Source: Fragum whitleyi (Eukaryota > Mollusca > Bivalvia > Cardiida > Cardiidae). From it: a stretch of 64,000 bases of DNA. Positions 34,603 to 47,562 of this stretch are shown in pieces (within the stretch, counting starts at the first letter, position 1; every line of letters starts with the position of its first letter). Under the pieces are notes generated by a model, which was given only the letters and a program-made list of their open reading frames with translations, ran no database searches and was not told where the DNA came from. The stretch covers positions 56,916,187 to 56,980,186 of the forward strand of contig OX411555.1 in assembly GCA_948146395.1 (NCBI GenBank), read 5' to 3'. Made by a program: the position numbers and the translations under genes.

Positions 34603-35953
34603 ATGGGGCAGTTACGCATGGCAATTGGTGATAGATCGGTTGTTTGTTTTATCCAGGTAAATACAGAACCGACCAAAACTGATATACAATCGACGTCTCT
34701 GATTGGTAGACGATTTGCCACTCACCACAAACTACTTGGAAAAGATGAGTTTCATCGGTGAAAACTAACCAATCTGGATTTTTAAACTTTTTGAAATACT
34801 CGATCGTTGAAAATTTCAAACGAATAAGCAAATGACAAGCTATTTATAACTGATATCACCGATCGGTCAGTGATAAGCACCTGATTAGTAAATATCTATT
34901 AGCGATGGGAAAAGATGAGGTATTTTCCAGTCGGGTATCCATTCTTAGCAAAACTTTCAAACGAGACAGTCACAGATTATGAAATCGGGCAAGGGAACAT
35001 ATTTTCTTATGAAAATTCTGACAATTTATAGTCAAACTATTGCGGCGTTCACGAGAAAATGATATTTTCTATTCAGTAAAGTGGAAATGAAGCATTTGAT
35101 AGGGAACTCTTTTTTTTTTGCGAACGTCTCTATACTTTGCTCGAAAAATTTCATACATTCAGATTCAAAGTAAAATTTGTAACTGAAAAATTATTACATT
35201 TTGGTGTCTTAGATTTCAAAATTGCGCATTATGGGGATTCTACCTCAGATAATTTTGGAACGCACTGATGTCATCCTCTCTGAGTTCGGTTAGGATAGTG
35301 CTGTATTGCCCAAACTGAAGTCTTCTTTCTGGCGTTAGCCATAAGTTCGTCTTTGTCTCCTACGGTGGCGACCATTTCCGCCTCGGGGGCCCAAGTGAAT
35401 GCCATGTCCCAGATTTAACAGAGCTTGCTGTTAAAGCAATAGGCCAAACTGCAGGATTGCCCTTCCAGCATTCATTTTATCAAACACTGAACTAAAATTT
35501 ATCGGGTTTCATCGCTTATATATCATTTTAATGAGAAAACCGACGGCAGTCTGCGGAAAAAAGATTTGCCAGCTATTCATCACCGCCATCACAATCTTTG
35601 ACCCCTGAACACATACGGATCACTGGTTGTATCCGATGGAAAGCGATAGACCTCTGGTAAAACACGGTTCAATCACCGACTGCCCGATTGACAACCGCTG
35701 TAAAAGCGACGACAGCCGATGCTAAATTAAGCAAATAAGCGATCATCACCGACCAAGCTCCTACTAGCCAGCTATTTGTCGCCTATTGACAACGATCTAC
35801 TTTTGTATTTTACCGATCAATAAGCTATTTATCGCCGATACCCTGTTACACATAAAGTCTGAAATGCTGAAACCGATGACAACCGATCATATGAGAGAAA
35901 TAATTCACCGATTGAGGACCGATCTAAGTCTCATCGTATGTGTAACTGCCCCA
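34603..35953. mobile_element. 1.35-kb inverted-end element with CGATC-rich interior
   Basis: Left end ATGGGGCAGTTACGCATG, right end CGTATGTGTAACTGCCCCAT. The interior is unusually rich in ACCGATC/GATCGGT and ACCGATGACAACCGATC motifs towards both ends. No transposase seen. Superfamily not assigned. Confidence 0.7.
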
Positions 35954-36017
35954 TAACCTGATTGTCCAAAAGAGAAGTTTTCCAACTTCAGCATGACAAA
36001 GTGAATTCTTGTTGTTA

Positions 36018-37553
36018 TTATGCTCCCCAAAGGGAGAGCATATAGCCGCTGCTTCGTCTGTCTGTCCGTAATTCTGTCCGTCCGTCCGTCCGTCCCCACC
36101 TATTACTCCATAACCCTTGGGCCAAATCAAATGAAACTTACCATGTGAACTCCCTATGATATAGTGATGATGCATCTGTGACGGTTCTTGGATTTGAGGC
36201 CTCGTCACGGAAAAAGGGGACTTAGGGTAAAAAACAGTTGTTCCCAAATTTCTCCTAGTCTAAGTGTCAGAATTTAGTGAAATTTCATATTTGAGTAGCA
36301 AATCAGATGCCCTTTACTATAAATAATTTGAAAATAACGTAAAAAAAAATATATTATGGAAAAAGGGGGCTAAATGTTTGTTACCTTACGTTAGCATGTA
36401 AAATAGTAATTCCGTCTGTCCATCCGTCCCCACCTATTTCTCCATAACCCTTGGGCCAAATCAAATGAAATTTACCATGTGAACATCCTATGATATAGTG
36501 TTGATGCATCTGTGATGGTTTTTTGATTTGGGGCCTCGTCACGGGAAAAGGGGACTTAGGGTAAAAAACAGTTTTTCCCAAATTTCTCTAAGTCTAACTG
36601 TCAGAATTTAGTGAAATTTCATATTTGTGAGCAAATCAGATGCCTTTTACTATAAACAATTTGAAAGTAATGTAAAAAAAATATATATCATGGAAAAAGG
36701 GGGCTAAATGTTTGTTACCTTTACACGAACGTGTAAAATGCAGTTATTCTTTCATTTCTCCTAGTCTCATGCTCAGAATTTGATGAAATTTCAAATTTCA
36801 GTAGCAAATCAGATTCCCTTTACCATAAAGTATTTGAAATTTGTGTCTCAAAATATGTCATGCAAAAAGGGGGTTTAATGTTTGTTACCTTTTTGTTTGC
36901 TGTATAAGATAACACCTTATTTGAGTCCTTGCAATCTGACCACAGAGCATATATCCGTAAGTATAATAGCTATCAACTTGAAACCTTATGGGTGGATAGA
37001 TCTTATGGAGGAGAAGTGCATTGCATAATTTTGGAGTTATTGCCCTTTGTTATTTTTTGATACTTAGATTATGTCTGGAGCATATCTCCTAAAGTATAAT
37101 AGATGTCAACTTGAAACTTTATGGGTGGATAGATTTCATAGAGGAGAAGTGCAGTGTACAAGAACTGCAACGTTTGCTTGCTTAATTTTGGAGTTATTGC
37201 CCTTTGTTGTTTTTGATACTTAGATTTTGTATGGAGCATATCTCCTAGAGTATAATAGCTATCAACTTGAATTTTTATGGGTGGATAGATCTCATGGAGG
37301 AGATGTGCAATACACCTGAACTACAACTCTTGCTTGCATAATTTTGGAGTTATTGCCCTTTGTTAATTTAATTACTTAGATTTTATAGGAGGTAAATCTC
37401 TGACAGTACATAGAATCTTTTATCTATTAGGCTTCAGTTTACTATCAAGCTTTCTTGGCGGGGGATGTCCATGTCCAATGTGGCTCTTGTTTTTGTGACA
37501 ATGCCTTATTCGGGGAGCATAATCCGTCTATGACGGCTCTTGTCTTTTTAGAT
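36018..37553 (+). mobile_element. Helentron-like element, GCTCCCC family
   Basis: Starts TTATGCTCCCCAAAGGGAGA and has a (GTCC)n leader. Two successive internal arrays follow: about 2.5 units of roughly 320 bp (CTCCATAACCCTTGGGCCAA), then three units of roughly 155 bp (GAGCATATCTCCTAAAGTAT). It ends GGGGAGCATAATCCGTCTAT-GACGGCTCTTGT: an inverted copy of GCTCCCC, a hairpin and the CTTGT tag. Confidence 0.78.
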
Positions 37554-38699
37554 GTTTTGTTTTTATGCAGTGCCTTAAATCATTTTAAACAAGCTTAAGC
37601 AAGATTGAATGAAAATTAGAGTTTGATATTTATTTCATTGTCAGGAATTGGATTAGGCTTAACAAAAACAACTGCATGTTTAGTAAGCAAACTCTAGAAA
37701 AAGCATTTTGAAAATGAAAGCAATAGCAAGGTAAGTTTTTGTTCAAATGATCACATTTAAATTTGCAGGATGTTCCTTGAATTTTCATCAAAATACAATT
37801 TGCTTGTTGAAAAATCTTTTGCAGTATTTACAAGAATACATGCACAGAGTGTTTAAGATCCATTAATCTGATTATAACTATGGCATGCAGGACTGTATTT
37901 AATTGTCAGAGATAATGCTCTGCAGTTGCCAAAGGCAGCTTGTAGAATTCTCTTGATAATTAAGGTAACAACGTCTTGAAATCCTATACAATTGGGAAGT
38001 GACTTCGGTGATCAAAATAATTAATTCACACTTATCCGAAAATCAAATTGAGATTTTGATTTTTTTGCTTGATTAAAGATTGTAAATATTAGCTTGACAC
38101 ACTTATAAGAAAAAAATTGAATAAACTTAGATTCTGTAACAGGACAGCTCATTTCCTTTTCTGGCTTTTTAAAAAAAAGCTCGAGTACTATCCTACCACT
38201 AACTCTCAAGTTTAAAGTTAAAATCCCTATTTTTTGACTGTTTTGTTAGTATTTAAAATTATACTATAGCATTAATCATCTCTGATATAGGGTTTAAGTC
38301 CGACTTCAACAAAACAGGGTTCAAAGGATTCCATAATTGGGATTCTTAGGGTGCCTTTCTTAAAAGTTTTGGAATCCCTTCTTTAGATAAAGACTATTAC
38401 TTTTAAGCACTAAACCTGTTTTATATGTGATTAGAGCTATTTCCTGGTTATCGGTATTGATAGTATTGGTTATATATTGACATATGCGGCTCATCTTCAG
38501 GAAAGAATGTCTTCAACTCTTTTCTGAAGTTGGCTCCGCAGAGGGTCTTTTGGACTCACATCAGATAGTTTTGAGGGTCCTAGCTACTTATTTGAGAGTC
38601 TTAGGCTCGCTAAATTTGCGTCCCTTAGAACTCTGCTGACAAACACAACATTCTAACTCAACCTGGAAAATCTGGTCTCTTATGGTCTTTAAAGGAGTT

Positions 38700-38744
38700 G
38701 AAGAGATGAAAGTGAACAATGTATGACCATCATGGTCCTCTTGT
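38700..38744 (+). mobile_element. Solo 3' end of the AGCTCACC family
   Basis: GACCATCATGGTCCTCTTGT preceded by a degenerate AGTGAACAATGTAT. No matching 5' end nearby. Confidence 0.55.
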
Positions 38745-38813
38745 TATTTTGATATCACAATGTGTGTGCAATAGAGTTTTTGTGATCAGCTTGCCACAAT
38801 GCCCTAAACGAAA

Positions 38814-39040
38814 TGAGCCTGTGCATGACCTTTCTAACAATGTGCATGCTGAACGTACATTGTGCAGCAGTGGCAATTCAATGAGAATATTTACTGAATG
38901 CATGAAAAAGTGTTATGACCTAATCTATATGCATTTCACATAGTGAAGACTCCATTCAGATTGTGTCGCTGCACAGGCTGACCTGAGAGGCTGTGCTTTG
39001 CGCACTCATTAAATTGTTGGAAATATCTTGCAAAGGCTGA
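38814..39040. mobile_element. TGAGCC MITE family, copy 1
   Basis: Ends TGAGCCTGTGCATGACCTTT and AAATTGTTGGAAAT...AGGCTGA are inverted. Other copies: 49421-49676, 56778-57020, 57087-57277, 60674-60921. The interior often has TGCACAGGCTG and a CAGTCTG string. Confidence 0.7.
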
Positions 39041-39113
39041 AATAAGTTGAAGGCAACAACCTCAGAGTATTAGAATTTCAAATTGCTGATATGATAAATT
39101 GCTATGCATTTTA

Positions 39114-40042
39114 TTAGCTCACCTGAGCACATCGTGCTCAAGGTGAGCTTTTGTGATCATTGAATGTCCGTTGTCCGTCGTCCGTCGTGCATCGTCAACA
39201 ATTTTAATGTTTACACTCTAGAGGCCACAAATATGATCCAATCTTCATGAAACTTGGTCAGAATGTTGGTAAGGCACAAGGATGAACCTGATCGAAAATG
39301 GAAAGGATCAATGCCATATCATGGGAAAAGGGGCCTTAATGACAATTTTCTTGTTTACACTCTAGAGGCCACAAGTATGGCCCAAACTTCATGAAACTTG
39401 ATCAGAATGTTGGCCAGGTCACAAGGATGAACCCTATTGAAAATAGGAAGGATCTATGTCATATCACGGGAAAAGGGGCCTTAATAACAATTTTCTTGTT
39501 TTCACTTTAGAGGCCACAAATATGGCCCAATCTTCATGAAACTTGGTCAGAATGTTGGTCAGGTCACAAGGATGAACCCTATTGAAAATGGAAAGGATCC
39601 ATGCCATATCACGGGAAAAGGGGCCTTAATGACATTTTCTTGTTTACACTCTAGAGGCCACAAATATGGCCCAACTTTCATGAAACTTGGTCAGAATGTT
39701 GGCCAGGTCACAAGGATGAATCCTATTGAAAATGGAAAGGATCCATACCATATCACGGGAAAAGGGGCTATAATGACATTTTTGCTCTTATCACTCTAGA
39801 GGCCTCATATATGGTCCTATCTTCATGAAACTTAGTCAGAATCTTTGTCAGGTTACAAGGATAAACCATATTGAAAATGGGAAAGATCCATGTCATATCA
39901 TGGGAAAAGGGACCTTAGTGAAAATTATCTTGTTTACAGCCTTAGAGGCCTCAAATCATAAAAGTACAACTTGAAAATTTGATGTATTTAATGAGACAAA
40001 GAGACGAAGGTGAGCGATATAGGACCATCATGGTCCTCTTGT
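39114..40042 (+). mobile_element. Helentron-like element, AGCTCACC family (reference copy)
   Basis: Complete: 5' TTAGCTCACCTGAGCACATC palindrome, (GTCCGTC) leader, about five units of roughly 145 bp, then AGGTGAGCGATATAGGACCA hairpin and CTTGT. The frame at 39536-39799 is a by-product of two in-phase units. Confidence 0.8.
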
Positions 40043-40045
40043 TTA

Positions 40046-40720
40046 TTAGTCCCCTAACGGTGTTCACACCGGAGGGGACTATAGGTTTGCCCTCCGTCTG
40101 TCCGTCCGTCCGTCTGTCCGTCCATCTGTCCGTCCGTCTGTCCGCTCAAATCTGGATCCCGCGATAACTTAATAACTAAGCAAGCGTTTTTGATGAAAGT
40201 TGGTACATGACTAGATGCCAATGTGTAGATTATGCACATCATTTTATTTTTGTTTTTCAACTTAAATTGAGGTTGCTATGGTTACAGAAATAGTGAAAAT
40301 ATGGCCAAAAATGGGATCCTGCGATAAGATAATAACTAAGCAAGCTAGTTTGATGAGACTTGGTATATGACTATATGGCAATCTGTAGATTATGCACATC
40401 ATTTTATTTTTGTTTTTAGACTAAAATTGTTGTTGCTATGATTACGGAAATAGTGAAAATATGGCAAAAAATATTGGATCCTGCAATAAGTTAATAAGTA
40501 AGCAAGCTAATTTGATGAGACTTGGTATATGACTAGATGGCAATGTGTAGATTATGCACATCATTTTATCTTTGTTCTTTGACAAAAAGTGCGGTTGCTA
40601 TGGTAACGGAAATAGTGAAAATATGGCAAAAAATGGATCCTGCAATAACTTAATAACTAAGCAAGCTAACTTGATGAAACCTGTTTTAAAATGTAAAAAA
40701 ATTTATAAGCCATGTTAGTC
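40046..40720 (+). mobile_element. Helentron-like element, AGTCCCCT family, 3'-truncated
   Basis: Begins TTAGTCCCCTAACGGTGTTC, folding with CACACCGGAGGGGACTA, then a run of GTCCGTCCGTCCGTCTG. Four units of about 155 bp start near GGATCCTGCGATAA. It abuts the end of the preceding element with three bases between. No 3' hairpin found. Confidence 0.7.
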
Positions 40721-43700
40721 AGGGTGGTGATGCAGCAGTATTAATCACCTCCAGTGAAAGTTCTCATTTCTTACCAACAAGACTGAAGAAAAACATCTTG
40801 GATCAGACAAGGTAACTGTTATTGATACTATTTCTTGCATCTGTCTATTGCTTGCATGAATTGTATAGTGGGCACAGCAGAGACAACAACTCATGTAAGT
40901 CTTGTTTAACCCTTTCCAAAACAAGACCTGGTTTTGACGTCCCTGATAGAATTGGCGTGGGAAAACATTGAGACAAACGAAGCCGGTAGGGGACTTTATT
41001 AGTCAGGCGGCCATATGGGAATAAGTGCGCTAGAAATCTAGTTTGTGGGCACTTTCGCGGCATGAAGGGCAACAGGGCTTAAGTTGAAGAGTTACATCTG
41101 CTCTTTCAGAATCTGCCTGTTGCCCAACTGAAAAATCATTTTTAGGGTCAATAAATGAGGTCAAAGGTCATTGGGTGCAAAAGGGTGAAAAATTCAATAA
41201 TTAAGGCACATAGACGATGAATGACGGGCATTTGTAAGCTGTACGTATCAGAATCAAATAAAAATGCCTTTAATCTATAGATCCATTGTTTTCTCAACAT
41301 CATACAGAGTTTTCTTGATATATTCTTCCACCTGTCTGTTATTTTATAAGTTTTTATAAGTTTAAGGAGCCAAATGAAGAACAGTGTTCCCTTTTTCAGT
41401 TTACCTATAAAAATTTTACTTGTCGTAAGCTTTTCTTGTGCGATTTTTGTGATATTAATCTGTTTTTGGTGAATATAACTTTTTCACATTCAAAAGCAAT
41501 ATCTATAATTGCAAGCACTTATCCTCTGACTATCCGGGTTATGGTAAAATACGTTACTTTTAAAAAAAACTCCATATGGAAAACTTTATTGTGGCTAGTG
41601 ATTTGTATTCTTTAATATTATTTTTGTGTTCCTTTTATTTTGATCAAATATAACCTTTTCGCAACCCAATATTATGTTTTTAATTGTTTCCAGTTACACG
41701 ATGACTACCAGGGTAATTGTAAAATACGTTACTTTAAAATACTCAATCTAGGAAATATCATTCGGGCCTTTCACCCGAACACTCTGGCAAAACTCTTGAT
41801 AATAACCGTACTGATAAATTAAGCAGTAACTAAGAAAGATTTGATTAATATCGAAATGGCCGATCACAAATAAAAGATGTAACGCAAATACAGGTATAAT
41901 ACGTTATATCCCAGAATATTGGTCTGTATCGCCTGTATTTTTAATTTTTGAATTTCATTTGATTGTGCTTTTTTGTTCTGTTTTAGTGTTTAATATCTCA
42001 TAGAACTGTTGTTCCAAAACACGACAAATCCTGAAATAATATATAATACCTTTGTAATCAACAGATCTGCGTTACCGCGACAAAAAAAAAACACAAAAAA
42101 CGTAAAGAATGTGATTATCTATGTAACTACATATGATCCAACCATTTTGTAAAATCGATTTAAATCTTTCTTCTTTATTTACAATCTATTGTGCTATTGC
42201 TAATTGAGTGGGAATGAATTTCTAAAAGGATAGAAGAGTAAAAATGCATCTTATTGTACATCATTTTATACATCTATAGTACTATATGAATGCAACCTAC
42301 ATGTATTGCTTTGTTTCGTGTAAATGAAATTGATAAATGTAGACGAGAACAATTAAAAATTATGTCAATGCGTATCATTGAAAACTGCCAACATTTGCAT
42401 TTAGAAAATTATCACTGGTGATAATTAGATCACTTTCTGCCGAAAGAATATATCTAACGACGAAATCTTGATAGAAAAATACGTTGATCCTTTAGAGAAT
42501 AACGATATTTGAATTCCGCATTAAACAAAAACATGTTCTTTTTGGTCAAACGTTGCCCTTTCGGACAAAAAAGGAATTTAAGAGCAATATGTATCGATAT
42601 AAGCTACATCGATACAAAATAAAATGGTCTTTTGAAAAAAAAAAATTCAAGTGTTACATCCTCGGTTTTATACACGAATAAGGGTTATAAAATATGCGCC
42701 TCGATATTACAGGTTGTGTTGAAAATAATAATACTCATAATATAATGAGAAACAATTCCGTCAAATGCAACTTTACAAAGCACTTACAATTTAAAAAACT
42801 TAAAAAATTGTAACTACCTATGGTTAAATTCTGATTTCTGAATGTAACTTACCTTCAACAATAATTTGTCTAAGCACTCATCTTGATCAAGTCAAACTAA
42901 GTAACACTTCTTTTGTAGGAAAAGAGGGAACTTGAAACTAGCATCGTTGAAATTAACACCATAGTAATATATAATTCTAACCAACTTTGTTTTCAAATTA
43001 TACATTTTTTCGTGGAAACAGATCAGTTTCATTACTCAGATATATTCATATGTCCCTTTCAAAAAGCCGTTTTACCACATAAAACAACAGCCGATCAATA
43101 ATTTAGAAAAAAGTATGATGGTTAACGGTTGAACCAACAGCCGTCGTGGAAAGACAATGCCCCGAATTTGGTTCTTTTCAACGAATGTAGCAACGTAAAA
43201 AATCAAATATATATTTCTTTCAATCAAGTCCAATTGCGTTTCTGACGTGGTAGAAATTTGATCGACACACAAGCACGATCGTAGCACTGTGCGTTATTAG
43301 TGTAACTTTACAGACGTAAGCTTGCGGTAAAAATACATTTAAGGTTATAGTTCCGTTCGTTTCCGGACTTCTGTCAAGAAGCCGTTCGTCGTAATCACAT
43401 CTAGCTCTTCATATACTTGAAAAAGTTAGATGCGGTGGGGTTTATGAAAAACATATGATACACGTACAGAACAATGTTTGTCAAAACAACACATTATAAC
43501 AGATATTCATTTTAACAGAAAGAAAGGTTCCTGTACATTATTCTAAATGAAATAAGTTACCTTCTAAAGCTTTGCTGATTTAATTATTATTTACAAGTAA
43601 TCTATGGGGTATGTTACTTTTTCGTCTGTTCAGATAAAATATAAAGTTACGTCTATGCGATTGCCTTTTGCAGTCTTGGATTCTTTATTATTGCATACCG

Positions 43701-43749
43701 CTGTATGCTGCTAACTCATACAATTTTAAAACCGTTATACATTTTGGAA

Positions 43750-43887
43750 ACATGGAATCTAGTAGCAATGAATATTTGATAAATGCGAAAAAAGTTTTCG
43801 AGTCAAAGTACCTTCGTAACATGGAATCTAGTAGCAATGAATATTTGATAAATGCGAAAAACATTTTCGAGTCAAAGTACCTCAAAT
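43750..43887 (+). repeat. Tandem duplication of a 69-bp unit
   Basis: Two nearly identical copies, starting AACATGGAATCTAGTAGCAA, inside an 87-codon open frame (43668-43931). Unit length is 23 codons, so the frame is kept and the peptide NMESSSNEYLINAK is repeated. Coding status unproven. Confidence 0.8.
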
Positions 43888-43934
43888 TTATCTTTACTGT
43901 CTCGACTTCCTGGTTTGCATTGTGCACTTAGTAT

Positions 43935-44060
43935 GGGCGCCTGACTTGTGACCTAAAGATACGTGGTTTGAGCCCAATATCACAGGGGCTGTTTATGGGC
44001 AAAAAACTTAATAACCAAGGCCAGTGAGCCAAAGTGTAGAATTGGACAGCATTTCGGTTC
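43935..44060 (+). mobile_element. Possible SINE fragment
   Basis: GACTTGTGACCTAAAGATAC and GTGGTTTGAGCCCAATATC resemble the anticodon arm and B box of a tRNA-derived head. Weak match. Confidence 0.35.
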
Positions 44061-44626
44061 AACCCACTGAATCTCTCTCTGGGCCGCGAAAAGACATTAT
44101 TTGAGTTTTAATAGGTATGTTAAGGTGAATAAAGATTGGCAGGATTTTTATGCTTTCAAAAAAAAAAAAAAAATAATAATTATAAAGCGTATCTTACAAA
44201 TAAATGGTTCACAGCAATATAAATTGTGGCGTGGTACCCCACATGATATAGATTTTGAAATAAATAAGAGAAACTGTGATGATATGCATTTCGTGAAATA
44301 CAATACGTATCTTCTAATTATCAAATTTTTATCAGATATTATGGGTAACGTATGTTACACATATTTGACCTCCCAAAGAAAGATTCTTGTGTAGTTGTTT
44401 CATCCAATGCATTACATGTACTTGAATACGTTAATCAATTTCTTTGATATTTCACTTAAATGTAACATACTTAATAAATGAGCTGCGAGTCATTTTGGAG
44501 ATGCCAAATCTTGATAACTAGGGTTTCAACAGCCTAAAAAGTAGTTACTTACACTTATATTTTAATGATATTCGAGTGTTACACAATTTTTTATGTTCGA
44601 GACATTTTGAAAATGAAATGAATGGA

Positions 44627-44819
44627 TTTTTACGCCGCTTTCAACATTATTTCAGTTATATCGCGGCGGCTGGAGCACCTAACAATGGTTTCCTGGTATT
44701 TCTCTCACCAGTACAACCACCACATCCTTTCCTAGCCTCCAGCTGCTATCTCACATAGGTCTACAATTATCAACCCATTGGTGAGAGACAGATAGTCGGA
44801 AATAATGAGTGCCGCCGTC
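44627..44819 (-). mobile_element. tRNA-derived SINE (family of 8614-8893), head-truncated
   Basis: Reverse complement of the SINE body, for example CCTAGCCTCCAGCTGCTATC and ATTGGTGAGAGACA, ending in GCCGCC of the head. Inserted in the 4.6-kb element. Confidence 0.8.
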
Positions 44820-46087
44820 GGGTTGAAAATGAAAAGAAATACTAAAATTAGTAAATGAAAGAAGTTCTAATCTTTGATAACTCCATATATTGTATCTTCT
44901 TTTGAATATATTCTAAATGGGTAACGTATTTTTCATATATTTGAAAAAATAGAAACATCCAAGAATAATTATCACCAGAGTCTTCAAATCACAACTTGTC
45001 ACAATGTCTTTGTTTTACTAATTTACTTTATTTATTACACAATCTCATATTGTCGTTTGTCCAAATGTGTACTTAAACTTAAGGCCCATTTATCCCTTTT
45101 ATAGGCCGAAAAGTATAACGACATTGACAAACAAACGTTTAGAAATTTTTTGAGACAGGATTGTTAATATATTTATGAATCCAGGACATCCATAAAATAC
45201 GAAATAAATGTTGTCTTAGGTTAACGTATGGTTAAACAACGCTTTCTGTCTAAAATCATAAAGCAGTAGTCTGTTTAGCAAGATAATTCATCCTTTTAAG
45301 TCGAGTTAAGGGTTAAAAATATGACTTAACATAATATGAATAAATACCAAATACGACAAAAATTAAGAAAAAATGCTCCTATGTTATTTACTGATGCTTT
45401 TAGAGTTTGTTTTCTATTAAAGACGAATATTATATCATAAACAAGTATACCCATAGAATTCCCTTACGTGAAATGTACTTGGTGACCTTTGACCCCGATT
45501 GTGACCTCATATATGATTTTATTTTTGGGCAACAGGGCAAAATCTGTTCAGGGGTGGTTGCCGATGCTATTTAGCCTAGTGAGACCTTATGCCGCAAAAG
45601 TGCCCACACTTCGAAAATTTTCGGTCTAAACCACCAGTCTATATGTGTTGCATACAACACCAGATACTTGTTTAACTTTGCTGTTTTGCTTTAAACTTTG
45701 GTGTGTGCAACTTCACTAAGTGAAGCCTTCACTAAATGATTTTCATTTTTCGATATTATGTAAGATCCTGCCTTGAAATCAATTCTTCTTAAAACAGCCT
45801 TTATGTGTTTTGTTATAAAACCATAAAGCAAATCAGGTTTAAACAGCTTTGTTTTGTCATTTTATGACATATTCTATAGATCTTGCCTAGGTTTTACAGG
45901 GAATTTCCTTATTTGAGAATCAATTCAAGGCTATTTGTATATTATCTCATTCATCTTTATAAGCTCAGGTTCCCTTTATATCCATTTATGAGTTGACTTT
46001 AAAAACAGCTTGTGTGTTGGACCCATCATGCCAAAAATGATCTTCTGGAACTCAGAGAAATCATCCAAGCCAAGAGACCATATTGTT

Positions 46088-46154
46088 GGCTCAGTACAAA
46101 ACAGTTGTAAATGCCTATTTGTTTATAGGCAGTTACAACTGTATTGACCTGAGC
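46088..46154. repeat. Mini-foldback element, copy 2
   Basis: Arms GGCTCAGTACAAAACAGTTG and CAACTGTATTGACCTGAGC around ATTTGTTTAT. Confidence 0.75.
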
Positions 46155-46423
46155 TATTGATATCATGGCAACTTAACTGTGTAGTCATACCATTCCTGTT
46201 TCCTCCTTGAAATCTGCTTTTCATGAAAGAGCATTTGCAAAAGAAGAGTACCATTTTTACCTTGTTGTTTTCATACTAAAAATCCAAGTTGATGCTCTCC
46301 TCCAAGCAGATTATGTTGCAATCATTACGGACATGACGTTTTACAGTATATAATTATAGGCACTTACAATAGTGTTGCACTGACCCCTCAATAGATAAAC
46401 TTCACAAGAGTTGTGGCTTATAT

Positions 46424-46738
46424 TTTAGTCCCATGCCTTGAAATGATTGGGGCCATATTATTTAACCTGGTCCATATGCCTCTCTTTCCTCCCATTCTGT
46501 CTGTTGGTCTACCCATCTGTCTGTCTTTCTGTCTGCAAAAACATTACTTACAACTAAAAATTTTCCTATTACATCAACACTTTTCAAGTGACATTGCTTA
46601 TATTTAGCTTGAAGGTTCCTCTCAACTAAACACATCATGTCAAGGTGAAGGTCATAGGTCAAGGTCAATATTCCAAGGTCAAAGTGATGAAAAAATTGCC
46701 TTTTCAGGGGCATTAGTGTTTTACGAACACTTCTTGTT
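46424..46738 (+). mobile_element. Helentron-like element, AGTCCCATGCC family
   Basis: Starts TTAGTCCCATGCCTTG, leader GTCTGTCTTTCTGTCTGC, internal GGTCAAGGTCAATATTCC. It ends GGGGCATTAGTG, then GTGTTTTACGAACAC and TTCTTGT. Short, without a tandem array. Confidence 0.65.
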
Positions 46739-46800
46739 ATATTATTAAAATGAGGGCTCAGTACATTACAATAGGAACAGCACTTGGGCATTTTCAATAA

Positions 46801-47220
46801 CGTAATTTATGTAACCTGAACGACATCGAGGACGAATACCATTTCATTCTCTGTTGTCCATTTTATACCAATATCAGAAAACAATATATAAAACAATACT
46901 ATTATCGCAATCCGAGTGTTTTTAAATTAACAGAACTATTAAATAGTAATAATATCAAAACATTAAATAAACTAGCTATATATTGCAATAAATGCTTTGA
47001 ACTAAGAAAAAACTATATAATGACAAAGCAAACTACAAGAACATGAAAGCCTCTTCCGCGTTACCCCCTTTCTTCTTACGTTATCTTTAAATGTGTTTTC
47101 TTTGATGTACCTTTTGTTCATGTGTGTTGTACTTATTGTGCAAATGTCTTTGTATCGATGATGAGTGTCAGGCGTTCAAGTCGAATAATAAAGAATGTTG
47201 TATTGTATTGTATTGTATTA
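46801..47220 (+). pseudogene. LINE 3' end: reverse transcriptase C-terminus and tail
   Basis: From 46810 translation gives CNLNDIEDEYHFILCCPFYT, then KLTELLNSNN and KCFELRKNY, to a TGA at 47044-47046 (78 codons). IEDEYHF-L-CP-Y is the C-terminal zinc-ribbon-like end of many molluscan LINE polymerases. About 170 bp of 3' UTR follows, with AATAAAG and a (TTGTA)n tail at 47197-47220, the expected 3' terminus. 5'-truncated, open over its short length. Confidence 0.82.
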
Positions 47221-47516
47221 ACTCAACATCATCTTTATTGGGAATCTGTATGCAAAATGACATGTTTTCATGTCTGCACCCATATTTTTCCTATGGTCTA
47301 TTCCGTAGAATTGTTGAGAGTTCCTGATAGAAAGCATTACATATTTAAGATGAATAAGAATAAAGTCAGGGTTTGACAATAACTACAGTTTGCCACTAGA
47401 CTGAAGGACCTATTAACCCTAAATATTACAGGTCCTCTCTGATAACAACAGGTCCTGCATGAACACTATGTTTGATTTTTAGTAATTTAAGGGATAAATT
47501 GCAAGGAAAATATTGT

Positions 47517-47562
47517 TGGAAAAGAAGAAATTGCTTTTGGAAAGCAATTTCTTTTTTTTCTA
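47517..47562. repeat. Hairpin GAAGAAATTGCTT type
   Basis: AAAGAAGAAATTGCTTT/AAAGCAATTTCTTTTTTT around TGG; same stem as in the piggyBac-like MITEs. Confidence 0.65.

Larger units (their letters stand above)
41043..45609. mobile_element. 4.6-kb element with long inverted subterminal regions
   Basis: The left end (TGTGGGCACTTTCGCGGCAT, then GTTGCCCAACTGAAAAATCA, then TGAGGTCAAAGGTCA) is mirrored at the right end (AATGCCGCAAAAGTGCCCACA-like, with TGGTGACCTTTGACCCCGAT and GGGCAACAGGGCAA). Inside, ATACGTTAC-type motifs lie on the left and GTAACGTAT on the right. I see no transposase. It contains a SINE and a 69-bp duplication. Large non-autonomous DNA transposon is the best guess. Confidence 0.6.

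Noticed and set aside
35905..36247. - strand frames rich in TDGRTDRQ
   Set aside because: They translate the GTCC-rich leader of a Helentron-like element; similar frames at 40054, 59423 and 62762 have the same origin.
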